This document shows positions 9,141 to 20,352 of a DNA stretch of 64,000 nt, in pieces. Numbering within the stretch: position 1 is the first letter of the stretch; each line of letters begins with the position of its first letter. The notes under the pieces are model-generated. The model worked only from the letters and a program-made list of their open reading frames with translations, was not told the origin of the DNA and ran no database searches. This DNA comes from Phytophthora colocasiae (taxonomy: Eukaryota; Oomycota; Peronosporomycetes; Peronosporales; Peronosporaceae), in contig JAGKQI010000101.1 in assembly GCA_018806915.1 (NCBI GenBank), positions 1,488,001 to 1,552,000 of the forward strand. The letters run 5' to 3'. Position numbers and translations under genes: made by a program.

Positions 9141-10331
9141 CGAGGATACGCACATACAACATGAGTCAGAACATGCTGTGCAATTTGGCGATTGAACGTG
9201 TACATGTCTTGTACAATCTTCACACATGTAGGTTGAGCAAGTACGTGAGTGGTGAAGAGTTAACGACGACGACAGCCAAGGAAGTACAGTAGGTGAGCTG
9301 GTTGTCATGTTTTGCAGCTACTACGTGAGCGGTCTACAGTACACACCAGAGCGTGAAGCCGAATACGTAGGCGGTTCCAGATGCAGAACAACTGGAAGAA
9401 GAAACTTGTTATCGTAGGTTGACTATGGTACATGTAGTGGAGTTGAGGAAGCAGTTGTCCGGTGCCCGTATACAAGTACATCGTAATCGTTACTACCACA
9501 AGTTTAGTCACAGACACTGACAATGGTCTCTTGTTGGTAACAAGGTTGTTTATGGTACTGACCAACTCAAGTCACGAATGGCGTGTAAACACGTTCGAGC
9601 AACATCAATCTGCTGTACCGTACCGCAATCCGGTAGTTATCTGTGACATTGCAACATCATGTTGGCATCATGTATTAAAACGTACTACATGGTATTGTGG
9701 AAACCTACCAGAATGTCCCTTATTCGTTAATTAATTTGCTGGGTGCATCGTTTTCGGCAGTTTTCGGCAGAAATGTAGAGTCGCTTATTTATTTACGCCA
9801 CTGTCATACTCCGAATAGCTGTAAGCTACGGTTAATAATAGCATTGCGACTGATTAAGCCAAAATAATAGCATGTGACTGATTAAGCCAAAATTCCGCGG
9901 CATTCCAGCTTTTACACATATAAATCCGCTAGAAACTGTAGATGATGGAAGTACTTGATCGTGTGTCGGTCAAAATTGGTGGAATTGCTCAAACAAGCAC
10001 ACGTCGCACGAGAACCAGCTCTACAGCGAATACGTGAAGCTCTCATAGGGAAGTTATATGTTGCTTTAGAGCAACGTCCCTTGTTCGACATGCTGCTTGA
10101 TTTTCGTGTAGCTATTGTAGTGGAAAGCTTAATAAGACTACTGAAAAGGAAAGGAAATTGAAGTTGATTAACTGGTTATTCCACTTGGCTTGGCAATTGA
10201 ATTCTGAAGGTTTTGATTGTGATTGTGAATTGTTTGAATGGGATATTGAATTTTCGAATGCTAATCATTTCTTATCATCTGGAAAGTAAGTCCCCCGAAC
10301 GCCTGCCAAGTGCGTAGCTTTGTGGTGCGTA
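9141..10331. other. Degenerate 3' part of the unit, no supported gene
   Basis: Two open frames without an ATG look more protein-like than their surroundings. One at 9374-9520 includes EQLEEETCYRR and VHVVELRKQLSG. One at about 9948-10161 includes SKLVELLKQAHVAREPALQ and ends LLKRKGN. A third short frame ends near 10290 with FSNANHFLSSGK. None is recognised and none is open in full, so they may be relics of host genes captured in the unit. Equivalents follow TTI2 in U2-U6; in U3 the first frame is split by the Copia element and a MITE. Confidence 0.45.
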
Positions 10332-10606
10332 CACCAGTGGACGAGAAAATATAAGAAACACAGTGAATTCCGTGAAAAGCACAATGAATGCTTACTGAAC
10401 ACAGCAAAAGAGCCAGGCGGTCGCCATGGCATAAACGCGCGGCGGCGCTGCCAGTCGCGCATTAGAGAACATTCGGTGAACCTTTTTAGTTGAGTTTCGA
10501 CTTGAGATGCAAACCTTTTATGTTAAGTGAAATAGCAAAACTGGAGACGTTTCGGAACTTTGTTTTACTTCCAGATTCAGTCTGGTGACTGGTCACACCA
10601 TTCTCG

Positions 10607-11524
10607 ATGTGGGGACCTGAAGGCAACGAGGCCTCTGGGTCTACAGAGGCCCCGTTTTGTGGTTCTGGGGGTACTGAGCAACCTCCGCGTCGACAGAAGT
10701 TTGCTGCTATCGATGATATCATTCTCTTAAAGGCTGTGAACTATTTTCGACCCTGGACGGCTGCGGTTGGTACTTCTGACGGTATTATGAAGGTGTTTGA
10801 CGAAATTGCGGTGCATTGTAGTAAAGATGCTGAATTTGGCTTAAAGAAACCTGGAACAGCGATGCGAACGCGGTTCATGAAGCTAATCGACCAATATCGT
10901 ACTGACCAGTGCCAGTCGATGAGAAAGTCGGGGTCTGTAGAGCAGTACGAGGAGAGAGAAGTGCTACTTCAGGATATAACAACGCTGATGAACGATTGGG
11001 CAGAAGGAGAAGAGAAGCGGAGGGAGGAAAAGAGCGCTAAGAAGCAGGGAATAGAGACCTCAGGTACATTGTTGAGACAACTAGCGATGGGTGAACTTGA
11101 GGAGGATGAGGACTTCGATTCTGATGTCGATGAGATCGACGATTCCGTTGCGACCCCGCGGACGCAACCAACGGCACCAGATCAAGCAACACCAACTTCA
11201 CTGACATCCACACCAAGATCAAGTTCGAAGAAAAGATCTACGCGCCGAAACCATTCAAGTGGGCGTAAAAAGAAAATAACAAAACGTGAGCAGCTAGGAT
11301 CCGTGACAGAAGCTTTGAAAGGCGCAATTCTAGGGGCTGGTGATGAAGAAAAAGCTAAGTACGAGTACAAGACCAAACGACTAGACTTCGAACGCGAAGA
11401 AGCGGATAAACGTTGTGAGCACGAGTTACGTATGGAAGATCGTCGTATGAAGGCTGAAGAAAATCGCGATAAGCGAATGCACGAGTTGTTATTGAAGTTA
11501 ATGGCGCATCAGAAATCTGACTAA
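10607..11524 (+). CDS. Harbinger ORF1: Myb/SANT-like accessory protein
   Basis: This 305-residue protein is uninterrupted. Residues about 28-110 look like a Myb/SANT-type trihelical DNA-binding domain (DDIILLKAVNYFRPW, TRFMKLIDQYR). An acidic stretch (EEDEDFDSDVDEIDD) and a basic stretch (KKRSTRRNHSSGRKKK) follow, and the C-terminus is a charged coiled coil rich in Glu, Lys and Arg. PIF/Harbinger elements typically encode such a protein, which brings the transposase to the nucleus and to element ends. Its position inside the terminal repeats, divergent from the transposase, supports that role. It may still act for other copies even though its own transposase is frameshifted. Confidence 0.75.
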   Translation: MWGPEGNEASGSTEAPFCGSGGTEQPPRRQKFAAIDDIILLKAVNYFRPWTAAVGTSDGIMKVFDEIAVHCSKDAEFGLKKPGTAMRTRFMKLIDQYRTDQCQSMRKSGSVEQYEEREVLLQDITTLMNDWAEGEEKRREEKSAKKQGIETSGTLLRQLAMGELEEDEDFDSDVDEIDDSVATPRTQPTAPDQATPTSLTSTPRSSSKKRSTRRNHSSGRKKKITKREQLGSVTEALKGAILGAGDEEKAKYEYKTKRLDFEREEADKRCEHELRMEDRRMKAEENRDKRMHELLLKLMAHQKSD

Positions 11525-11711
11525 GACGAAGCTACTCTGGAAGATTGGACCTTAGATATTGATCTAGCGAAGGCGGCATTAATCCAAAATACATTGAGAT
11601 TTGATTTCCCAATGGCTGCATACATGTATGGCAATTAAACAGTAACACAGCAGCGAAGAAATTGAGACCCACTGGAGATTGACGAACTCGCTGCTTTTTA
11701 TCCCAATTCAT

Positions 11712-12676
11712 TTATTCCCAAAGCACTTTGACTCTTCCAAATCCCCATTCAACTCCTTCGCGAACGCTGCTCATACGGCTGTTAAACGACGAGGCTGTAG
11801 AGCTTTGAATTGTAGAAGGACAGCAGACAAATTCGCTACAACCATAAGCAGGATCACCGTAAATTAGTTCCCCAAAAATGTTCCTTCAACATCTTCTGCC
11901 ATGACATCTAGTACGCCACTGAGAGTTAGCATCGTGGAGTCATGCTTTCGGCCTTCAACTGGACCAAACAAACTAATAATTATGCCATCGGGGGCCTGAA
12001 TACTCTGCCAGTTGAAACAGTGACGTCTTGGATGTCCATTAAATACGGACCGCTGTAAATTTTCATTTGGATTACTAGTATTTTGCCGTGCACTTGGGCG
12101 TGAGAGATACTGCTTTGTTCCATCAATAAAACCCCAACAACTTTGAAGAGGAGCTCCAGCAGAATATATAGAGAGGCAATACTCATCAATCCGCGCCTTA
12201 ATTAAGGTTTCGTGAAAGTAGAGTAGTTCGTTGTGCTGGCTATACAATATTGAAACAGTTGCAGACATAATTCTGCTGTAAGCCGCAGTTGATCTTCCAA
12301 ATTCATTTGCCACAGTTAATAATTTTGACCCTTCGGAAAGACGGCGACATACCATTGCCAAGGCTTCGACCCTGTTGACTCGATCAGCCGCAGACGTGAC
12401 GATCCCGGTTCGTGGAAGCCGTAAGGCTTTTGCTAGTTCACGTAACTGAGGAATTGTAAAACGAAAGCGGACCCTGGCAGTAGCATCGTCCAGCATTCTA
12501 TCAAAAACACGAGAAGAGTCTGTAGGTGGAGCTGCATCACGGAGACGAAAGCAGTGTAGTCTTGTTAGTGTCTTCATTACTCGAACAAAGCGCGCTTTGT
12601 TACCGCGGGCTACACCCCACGCTAGCGTGAGAACCAGCAGAGCTTGAGTACCGGATAGTTTTGGCGCGACGAACAT
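11712..12676 (-). pseudogene. PIF/Harbinger transposase (DDE_Tnp_4), one frameshift
   Basis: The frame starts at ATG 12676 and runs 270 codons to a stop at 11864. It contains WGFIDGTKQYLSRP (first catalytic Asp) and FGPVEGRKHDSTML (second Asp). The rest of the domain continues in another frame down to 11712, with IYGDPAYG and SSVREGVEWGFGRVK, which supplies the third acidic residue. The shift lies in a T/G run near 11870-11885. All three catalytic residues are present, so the element looks only recently inactivated, or carries a base-calling error in a homopolymer. Confidence 0.85.
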
Positions 12677-13404
12677 GACTTAGTGCCGCAGAAGACTGAG
12701 ATGAAGCTAAATTCAGACTTGAGCTAAAGCGACTGTTAGCTCAAACCTATACACTGTTGAGTTGAGCTTCATCACCTAAACCACGCCTATCTAAAAATGA
12801 AGCTGAAACTTGTACGATTTCGGGTCACCGAATGTTCTCTATTCAGGCATTTCGCAAAAGAGGATCGCGCGGGGCGAGGCGCCAGCGTGCGCTCGGTGGG
12901 TGTTCGTCCGGGATGAGGGGGGAGCTGGAGTGGATCGCGCGGGGCAAGTGGAGGGGCCAATAGCCCACGCGGTATGCAGCTTTACACCGCACGCACTAGC
13001 TGGGCACTCCGCATCACGCAGACGCATTAGCTGGGCACTTCGTATCACGCAGCTCGCATCGCACGCATTTACAGGACACGTTCTACGGCAGCTCGCATTG
13101 CACGCTTTTGCTGGGCACGCTAGCACCGCATCACGTAGCTCGAATCGCACGCAGTAGCTGGAGTACACGCAGCATACAGGTAAAAGGATGAGACATCGAA
13201 CTGCAAACAGGGTAAGCGACTCAAAGTTTTGGCTAAATTGTTTAACTACTAACTGGTGCTAGTTGTTGTTGCTCATAGCTACTCCCTTTCTAGCGCGTGT
13301 CCGGGACGTGGAGGTCTTCCAGCTGCTGTCGGCGTGAGGCCAACGCCATGCGAGCTCGGCTTTGACGTGCGACGGCGGTTGAAGAGCACCTCCTCGCCTT
13401 TGCC

Positions 13405-15267
13405 TTAAAGGACCGCACTCCTTTGCATGGCGAACAGTAGGTGCACACAGCTCGCGTACTTGTAGAAGTACCCACATGGACACGTGCGGTTCTCCATATC
13501 AACAGGCCACCCTGTAGCAGGTTGGTTCTCCGATTCTAGCCTTGCCATGTTTGCGCTGATTTGAGCTGACACTTGTATGTGCTCGCTGTACCTCTTTGTA
13601 GCAGCATTGTACACTCGCAGCGGTGGAGTGTAGACAACGTTGACTATGTTTGCGCTTGTGCCCAGCAAGAATTCAACACCCATGCGTGGCGGTGTGTATT
13701 CGCGGATGAGCTGCTGGCGTTGTAGCGCCTTGACGCGACTCATCAGCTCCTTGGATGGAGCCGGGGTAGTAGCGAATCGGCGAACGTCAATAGAGTGTTG
13801 ACAGCAACAAGCCCGTAGCTGCTGCAGCAGCTCTCCCATTTTCAGTAGTCGGTGCACAGTGTAGTCGCGCTTTAACGCCCGGTTGAATTGCTCAACCGGG
13901 TTGTTGGTTGTTGCGAACCCGGGCGCGGTGTGATAGCACTGCCAGTTGCTGAAACGCCTACTTAGCCAAACACGAGTGAAGTACTCGCTGAAGCTCTGGA
14001 GAGCTGGGGTTTCTTCCCATCGAAACTGAGATGCCGAGCGAACAGCGGCAAAGTCTTGGACATCACGCGTGCAATGCATGTCGTAGACGTCACGTAGCAC
14101 AGCATTGCTGTGTTCCTTCGACAAACCTTTCGTGCGCTCCACAACTTTTGCAAGCAAGTGGTAGAAGCACATTAGATGCGTGTACGAACAATCTACTCCA
14201 AAGACTGCAGCAGCAGCGTTGATCTGTGCACTATTCGCGTCGCCCATGAAATTTGCCACACGCAGCGGCTGACCAACAACTCTGCTGTAAACGCAGCGGA
14301 GAGATGCGAATGCGTTCGTGAAGTGCGGTTCTTGCTGCTGTGATGTTACGAACAGAGCAAGGAAATGGAATTGGCGAGCGGCATCGGTAATTCCACAAAC
14401 CAAAACTGGATAACCGACTTGGTTGGTTTTGTAGGTAGCATCGACATGGAAAATGAAGGATGCGGGGTCTCGAGCCGCTTGACGAAGCAGCGCTTTCGTC
14501 GTAATTCCAACTAAAAACGGATTTTGGTCTGTGCCGTTTCCAACTTTGAGCTGTCCATCTTCACTCGATTGCATACAAAATGTAAACGGCTCGTGCTCTT
14601 GCTCGTTTCCATGGAATGCTTGGGCTCGTAAAAGCGACCTTACGTTGTCCATGCTGTCGTTGACGCCAAGTTTGGTGCGGCGAAAGTAGCAAACGACGTT
14701 TTGCACTTTTTGGAGGGACGGGAGGTCATCAGGACGCAGCGAGAACTGGGTCAACATGGCCGTTCGAATTCGAGCGGGCTTCATACCAGCCTGAGCCATC
14801 TGTTTCGCGTACACTTTCTGGGCAGGCGTGAGACTGGGGCTCCGTGGCGGTGTGGCTCTGGTCACGTGGTCTCCACTCTCGAATAATGACGTAGCATTGC
14901 GATCCATGCACACTAGCATTTTACCCCTCCAGGGGCACTTAGCGTAGGGCGCAGCATGCTTGCACTGAGTACAGCTGCAGTTAAGGAGCTTGTAACGCAT
15001 GAGATGCGGCGTTGGGCTGGCACACAGCGTGCAGAACATTGTTTGGCTCTTCGAAATCTTGAACGATTTCAAGCACTGCAGTAAAATGATGGTTTCGCCT
15101 TCTCCTAACTCGTGGCACAGAGGAATCCAGGTTGGTCTTTGGGGCATCTTGGGGGAAAGAAGGCGTCGTAGGGCGGTGAGGGCACTGGAGGAGTTTTTCG
15201 AGTGCAGTCGAAGGAATGGTGAAGAGCCACCGCTTGCCGGTCTATATGCTGTCCTACTAATGGCCAT
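13405..15267 (-). pseudogene. MULE-B transposase copy 1, premature stop near the C-terminus
   Basis: The first ATG of the long frame is at 15267; ATG 15147 (MPQRPTW) aligns better with the start of the MULE-C protein. An N-terminal Cys module (CTLC ... CSCTQC ... CPWRGKMLVC) precedes the catalytic core: HVDATYKTN, MGDANSAQ and TTNNPVEQFNRALKRDYT. The SWIM finger CPCGYFYKYASCVHLLF follows. The frame ends at 13405 because AAT-GGC of copy 2 reads TAA here, removing about 45 residues including the conserved GRPPxxxxALxxE tail. Catalytic motifs are complete, so activity cannot be excluded. Confidence 0.85.
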
Positions 15268-15815
15268 AAATACGATTTTATCGACTTTCAATTGGTCAAA
15301 ATGCGCTGTTGTGCCGAGTAGTTATTTTCCAGTGTTCTCTTCCTTGATCGATGTGCAATCACCGCAAAGTGTTCTGCAACCAAAATAATTATTATAGTGT
15401 GTCAGAACCTGCATGCATTGTGCCTGTCACTCGTTCTTGTGAAATTCACACCGTTTTGGTGTTCTTAATGTGCTGTCACCAGTGGACCACCAGGAGGTCC
15501 TAAGACTACTGATCTAAACCCATATTTATATTCACCGACTCTCTTTTACACTCTTACAATTTACTTCATTTAATTTGCGCACTGGCGATTGCACATCCCT
15601 CAATGCAGATCCGCAATACATGTACCGGTAGAACGTAATTCACAGGTAAGCAAAAAGTACATGTAAGCGATTTGGGAGGCAGCAGAGCTCACTTGTTGTG
15701 CCGGATGCAGCGCTCTATCGTTGCCAACGATTCGTAGGTCGTTCGTGCACGTGTATTCTGTTTCTCACTTTCAATTTCCCCGGGTTCGTCACACTTACCT
15801 CGACAATCTCTTGTC

Positions 15816-17127
15816 ATGAGATTCCTTTTCGCCCCGTTCGTCGCCTCCATGGTGCTTCTGCTTTCCAGTAATGCCGACGCTCTTAACGTCAAGTTTCCCG
15901 GTGTCAACTACATTCCCCGCAAGGGTCTGGACAACGAACCGGAAAACGTCAAGTGCAAGTCAGCATCCGAGATGCAGAAGGATCTGTATGCACTCAAGGG
16001 CGTCACCGACAAGGTTCGCATCTACTCTCTGATCGATTGCAACCAGGCTGAAGTCATTCTCCCGACTGCCAAGAACGCCGGTCTGAAAGTCGACCTTGGC
16101 ATCTGGACGACGTTCAACCACGACACACTGCAGAAGGAGAAAACGAAATTGGCTGCCCTCATTGACTCGGGACTTTACGATGACAACGTTGTTGGTTTTG
16201 ATGTTGCCATCTACATGTACGACAAGTTCATTGCGGATACGGCCATCAGCTACGTGAAGGAGATTCGCGACTACCTGCGTAGCCGCGGTAAAAATACTCC
16301 CGTCACTCTTGCCGACACTGTCGATGTCTACAACGACAACCCCCAGCTCGTGGATGCTGTGGACTACGTCTCTGTCAACTACCAGTATATCGAATACGGT
16401 GACGACGTGAACGAGAGCGTTGCGAAGACGCTGGATGACTTGAAGGACCTGCGAGTTCTCGCTGCCAAGAAGGAGTAAGAAGTTCGTAATCTCCGAGACG
16501 GGATGGAACTCAGCTGGCTTCTACCCCGGAGCTAGTGTGGCCTCCCCCGCCAACCAAACCAAGTACTTTACGGACTTGTACCATGTGTCTCGCTCGCACA
16601 ACATTGACTTCTACTGGTACTTCGCTTTCGACACGGCCTTCCGCTCGGAGTTTGAGAACAGCTTCGGGGTGTTCCTGGTGAACGGTACACTGAAGAGTAA
16701 CTTCCAGAACCTGGTCATCCGTCAGAAAGAACCTCGCGCCATTCGTAACGTTGGCTCGAAGCGGCTTTTGTCTGAGAACAATGGCAGCGTGTACATGTCG
16801 AGCAAGTCGAGTGACTGGCTAGTGCAGGAGCAGCAGGTCTGGTTCTTTGATTCGGCCACGCAGCAAGTGCGATCCAAGAGCAGTGACCGTTGCCTAGACG
16901 CGTACCAGGGATGGAACGGAGGAATCGTTCACGTCTACCGTTGCATGGACAACGAGGCCAATCAGAAATGGACATTCGAGGCATCGACCGGAAAGCTCAA
17001 ACACGCCAAGCACCAAGGTTTCTGCCTCGATACGAACCCTGCCCAAAACAACAAGGTGCAGCTGTACGGATGCTCGCCGAACAACCCGAATCAGCAGTGG
17101 AGCGTGATCAGCACTTCCAGCATTTGA
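15816..17127 (+). pseudogene. GH17-lectin copy U2, frameshifted
   Basis: The copy is collinear with the U1 gene, with the same promoter block at 15765. One extra A near 16471 turns AAGGGTAAG into AAGGAGTAAG and gives a stop after 220 codons, before the catalytic Glu of ISETGW. The remainder stays open in another frame to 17127. The same insertion occurs in U6. Gly62 and Thr84 match group B, and Thr248 matches group A. Confidence 0.9.
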
Positions 17128-17243
17128 AGTAAAATGCATCCCCGCTACGTATAGAGGCGAATCGCAATAGGATTGAGCAGCTTCCCAGTAAGATTGCAAT
17201 AGATTGTGTAATTGTGTTTCGAAAATTCTGGCCAATCGTCTAC

Positions 17244-18103
17244 TTATAGATTGGTTGGTTTTTTACTCGGAAAAAAATATCGGTTGAAAACCGGTTTAAA
17301 AACGGTCTTCTATCGGGCGACTGGTTCATTAACCATTGAGACAAGGCAGCGGCTGAGTTAACCACGGTAAGCATTTGGACAGCAAGTAGTCTCCTGGAGG
17401 TGTGCAGTACCCTAATTCAAAGTTTCATGTTTGTGGGGATGTACCAGGTGACGTGGGCTACAACTTATAATACTCCGTGTCGAGTGTCAGTGAGAAATGC
17501 GTCTTAAAGCGCAAGGCGTTGCTTGCAGAAGGACGTGTGTAAGCGTATGTCAAGAGGAGCCTCGCAAACTCTCAATTCCCATCAAGCGACAATCTACCTG
17601 GATGTTTGATCACAAAGACTTTTCACCTGCGCGAACTACATGCTCTAGTGTCGGTGGAGGTTCGTAAAGCTGCCAAGCCACGTCTGAATCACTGATATGA
17701 AGACCTCTTACGCATTATCGACGCCATGCGAGCTGAAACTACAACGGATTAGTCGGTGAAGAATGGAGGACGTTAGGCTGAGATTGCACAATGAAATTGC
17801 TAGTCTCCTTCCGTATCAAGGGTATGAATTTTACTTCGCATCAGGTTTGTTGTTTTAGTCAGAGTGAATCAAATGTATTGTTATAGATGTAGTGACAAGA
17901 ATGTGTCCACAGGAATTTCCTATCGTAATCGTGTGTAGCTCGTACCGAGAAGAGAATATTTGCCGTTTAAAGTGACCAAGTGCTATCCGCCTAATCGTCG
18001 TGAAGGACGCCAGCTGAATAAACAACCGGAAAAAAACCCAAAAAAACAGAATAACTAACTTGTTGGATTTAAAAAGGAAATAATTATAAAAAACCATTCC
18101 ATA
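17244..18103. mobile_element. 860-bp non-autonomous element (U2)
   Basis: It occupies the same site as in U1 and has the same length. CGTCTAC lies at 17237-17243 and 18104-18110. Confidence 0.7.
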
Positions 18104-18167
18104 CGTCTACTACAAATACTACAAATCATTCACTTCAACTTGACAAGGTCTGATCTCAAGTTGAGAT

Positions 18168-18250
18168 CTTGTATACTATAGCTGCTAACAGGCGAGCTTT
18201 GGTTGAGATTCTCAACCAAAGCTCGCCTGTTAGCAGCTATAGTATACAAG
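18168..18250. repeat. Long palindrome, 41-bp perfect arms (U2)
   Basis: The arms 18168-18208 and 18210-18250 are perfectly inverted around one T. This is the most perfect of the three copies; U1 and U3 each keep mismatches. Confidence 0.88.
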
Positions 18251-18352
18251 CGGCTTCCTCGTTCATTTCTTTTTATATTTAGGGAGTTGATGATGATACA
18301 TGCATGCACTAAAACATCGCTAACGTAGCTAGTACCAGCTAGAAGACACCAA

Positions 18353-19504
18353 TTACACCGACAGATCGTTGCCAGGCAGGATGAACTGCTTGAAGTTCTC
18401 CTTGAACGACTTGGCCAGCTTCAACGCCGTCTCGTCGAACGCAGCCTTGTCCGTCCACGAGTCCTTCGGGTTCAGGATCTCCGACGGAACGCCCTCCACC
18501 GTCGTGGGGATCTCGAAGCCGAACAGCGGGTCCTTGACGAAAGTCGCGTCGTTGATGCTTCCGTCCAGCACCGCGTCCACGCACTTGCGCGTGAACGGCA
18601 GCTTCATGCGCTTGCCCACGCCGTACACACCGCCCGTCCAGCCCGTGTTGATCAGGTACACGTGCGTGTTGTGCTCCTGCAGCTTCTTCTTCAGCAGGTC
18701 CGCGTACTTGGTCGGGTGCAGCGTCATGAACGCCGCACCAAAGCACGTCGAGAACGTCGCCTGCGGCTCCGTGATGCCGCGCTCCGTGCCTGCCACCTTG
18801 GCCGTGTAGCCCGACAGGAAGTGGTACTGCGCCTGGCCCGCAGACAGCTTCGACACGGGCGGCAGCACGCCGTACGCATCGCACGTCAGGAAGATCACGG
18901 CGTTCGGGTGGTTACCGCGCGAGTTCGGCTGGTGGTGCGGGATGTGGTAGATCGGGTACGACACGCGGCCGTTCTCCGTCTTGCTCGAGTTGAAGTAGTC
19001 GGGCTCGTTGTTGGCGTCGATCCACACGTTCTCCAGCATGGCGTTCGGGCGGATGGCGTTGAAGATGTCCGGCTCGTTCTCCTTGCTCAGGTCGATGGTC
19101 TTGGCGTAGCACCCGCCCTCGAAGTTGAACACGCCCTCGTCGTCCCAGCCGTGCTCGTCGTCGCCGATCAGCTCGCCCTTCGGGTCGGCCGACAGTGTCG
19201 ACAGACCAAAGAAGATGGCCGTGTCTCCCGCCTTGCCGATGTTGGCCGACGCGTGCATGGCCATCACGCCGTTCAGCGGCAGGTAGTAGTTCATCATGCT
19301 GAAGATGCCCTTCTTCATCTCGCCACCGTCTGTGTGTAGAACCTCCAACAGCACGTCCGAGTACCAGCGCAGCTCCGTAGGTGTAACATTCTTCACGATA
19401 TGAAGCAGCAGTCGAGCACCAACAAGTTGTGTGGCATCTGTTAGGTCGTCTACGAGCGGGAACGTAAGCGCCAACAGTCGACCAAGAAAGTCACCGCCTA
19501 AATG
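18353..19504 (-). pseudogene. TTI2/PEPCK chimera (U2)
   Basis: The frame is nearly identical to U1: 373 codons, no ATG at the start, GTGKT missing from the P-loop, and the 15-bp C-terminal deletion shared with U1. It differs from the other copies by a silent change near 18487. Confidence 0.88.
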
Positions 19505-19707
19505 AGGGGCCTACACCTGCTGCACCACGTGCAACATGATCTTCTTATTGACTGAAGATGCCGCCACCCACGTCTCCTTGTCCACATCTTATTTGGGAGC
19601 GATATGGCTGCTTGCTCATTCGGTTGCCGCGGATCTACGACACCTTCTCAGTCAGAAGCAGCGCTTGGATAACTATCTTTAAGGATGTGGCCTATGACAG
19701 CCTATGA

Positions 19708-20352
19708 CTTCAACGTGGGCGACATGCAACACACCGTGCGCTGGCCATTGTATCCCGCAAGCCAGAGACGCTGGATGTTCTGTTGGCTTGTCTTGTAGAA
19801 TCACTGGACAAGGTCTCTCCTCCTGGCGAGCTCAAGCACTACGATCGATTCACGCCACGACTCCTTAACGACACCAGTCTGTGCAGTGACGTCGCTGTTC
19901 GCGTCATTTTTGTCCGGCATTTACGCGCGCTTGTGGCCCGTCAGGGGGCCCCACATAGCCTCAACATCATTCGATATCTACAACCACTATTGAAGGTGTT
20001 AATCGCGGGCTTTGAGAGTGTCAACGTTGAGCTCCTGTTAGCGACACTGGAAACGCTGCAGACGACTGTCCTCGCGGCTTGGCCCCGAATTGCACCACAC
20101 ACAGAGGAGATTGTGGTGGGTGTACTACGTGCTGTGGCTTTCTGTGAGATTTTCGATGAAGGTGCCGAGTTCACGCCATCCTCACATGAAAGGAACCAGA
20201 TTCTTGCGCTATGCGAAGACGTGCTAGACCTGCTCAACCAAGTCAGTGGTGGAGATTCTGTTGTCGGCGATATGTTAGCTACTGTGAGCAGTCACAGTCC
20301 GAAGCTATCTCCCTTCTGTGATCGGATGCAAGAGAAGTTGACGGCTCGATAG
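19708..20352 (+). pseudogene. TTI2: TTI2-like 3' fragment (U2)
   Basis: It reads the same as the U1 fragment, including the upstream stop. It adds no further lesion. Confidence 0.6.

Larger units (their letters stand above)
10464..12840. mobile_element. PIF/Harbinger element nested in MULE-B
   Basis: The second MULE-B copy (junction at about 21673) is the empty site. The insertion is flanked by ATT at 10461-10463 and 12841-12843 and has inverted ends AGAGAACATTCGGTGA. The 3-bp duplication, two divergent ORFs (a Myb-like protein and a DDE transposase) and the transposase motifs all fit PIF/Harbinger. It inserted after the MULE-B copies separated. Confidence 0.9.
10341..15476 (-). mobile_element. 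MULE-B copy 1, 9-bp TSD, with nested Harbinger
   Basis: The unoccupied unit junction seen in U4-U6 shows that this DNA is an insertion. CACCAGTGG is duplicated at 10332-10340 and 15477-15485. Without the nested Harbinger element it is about 2756 bp. Its ends are only weakly inverted; the best shared word is GCACAATGAATGC near the left end against GCACAATGCATGC read from the right end. The transposase is on the minus strand at 13405-15267. The stretch 12985-13160 contains imperfect repeats of CGCACGCA and AGCTGGGCAC type. Confidence 0.88.
4350..15577. repeat. Array unit U1
   Basis: U1 holds an uninterrupted GH17-lectin gene and the 860-bp group-A insertion. It ends in a MULE-B insertion that itself contains a PIF/Harbinger element. 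It keeps the 29-bp palindrome upstream of the promoter, which U2 and U3 have lost. Confidence 0.9.
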
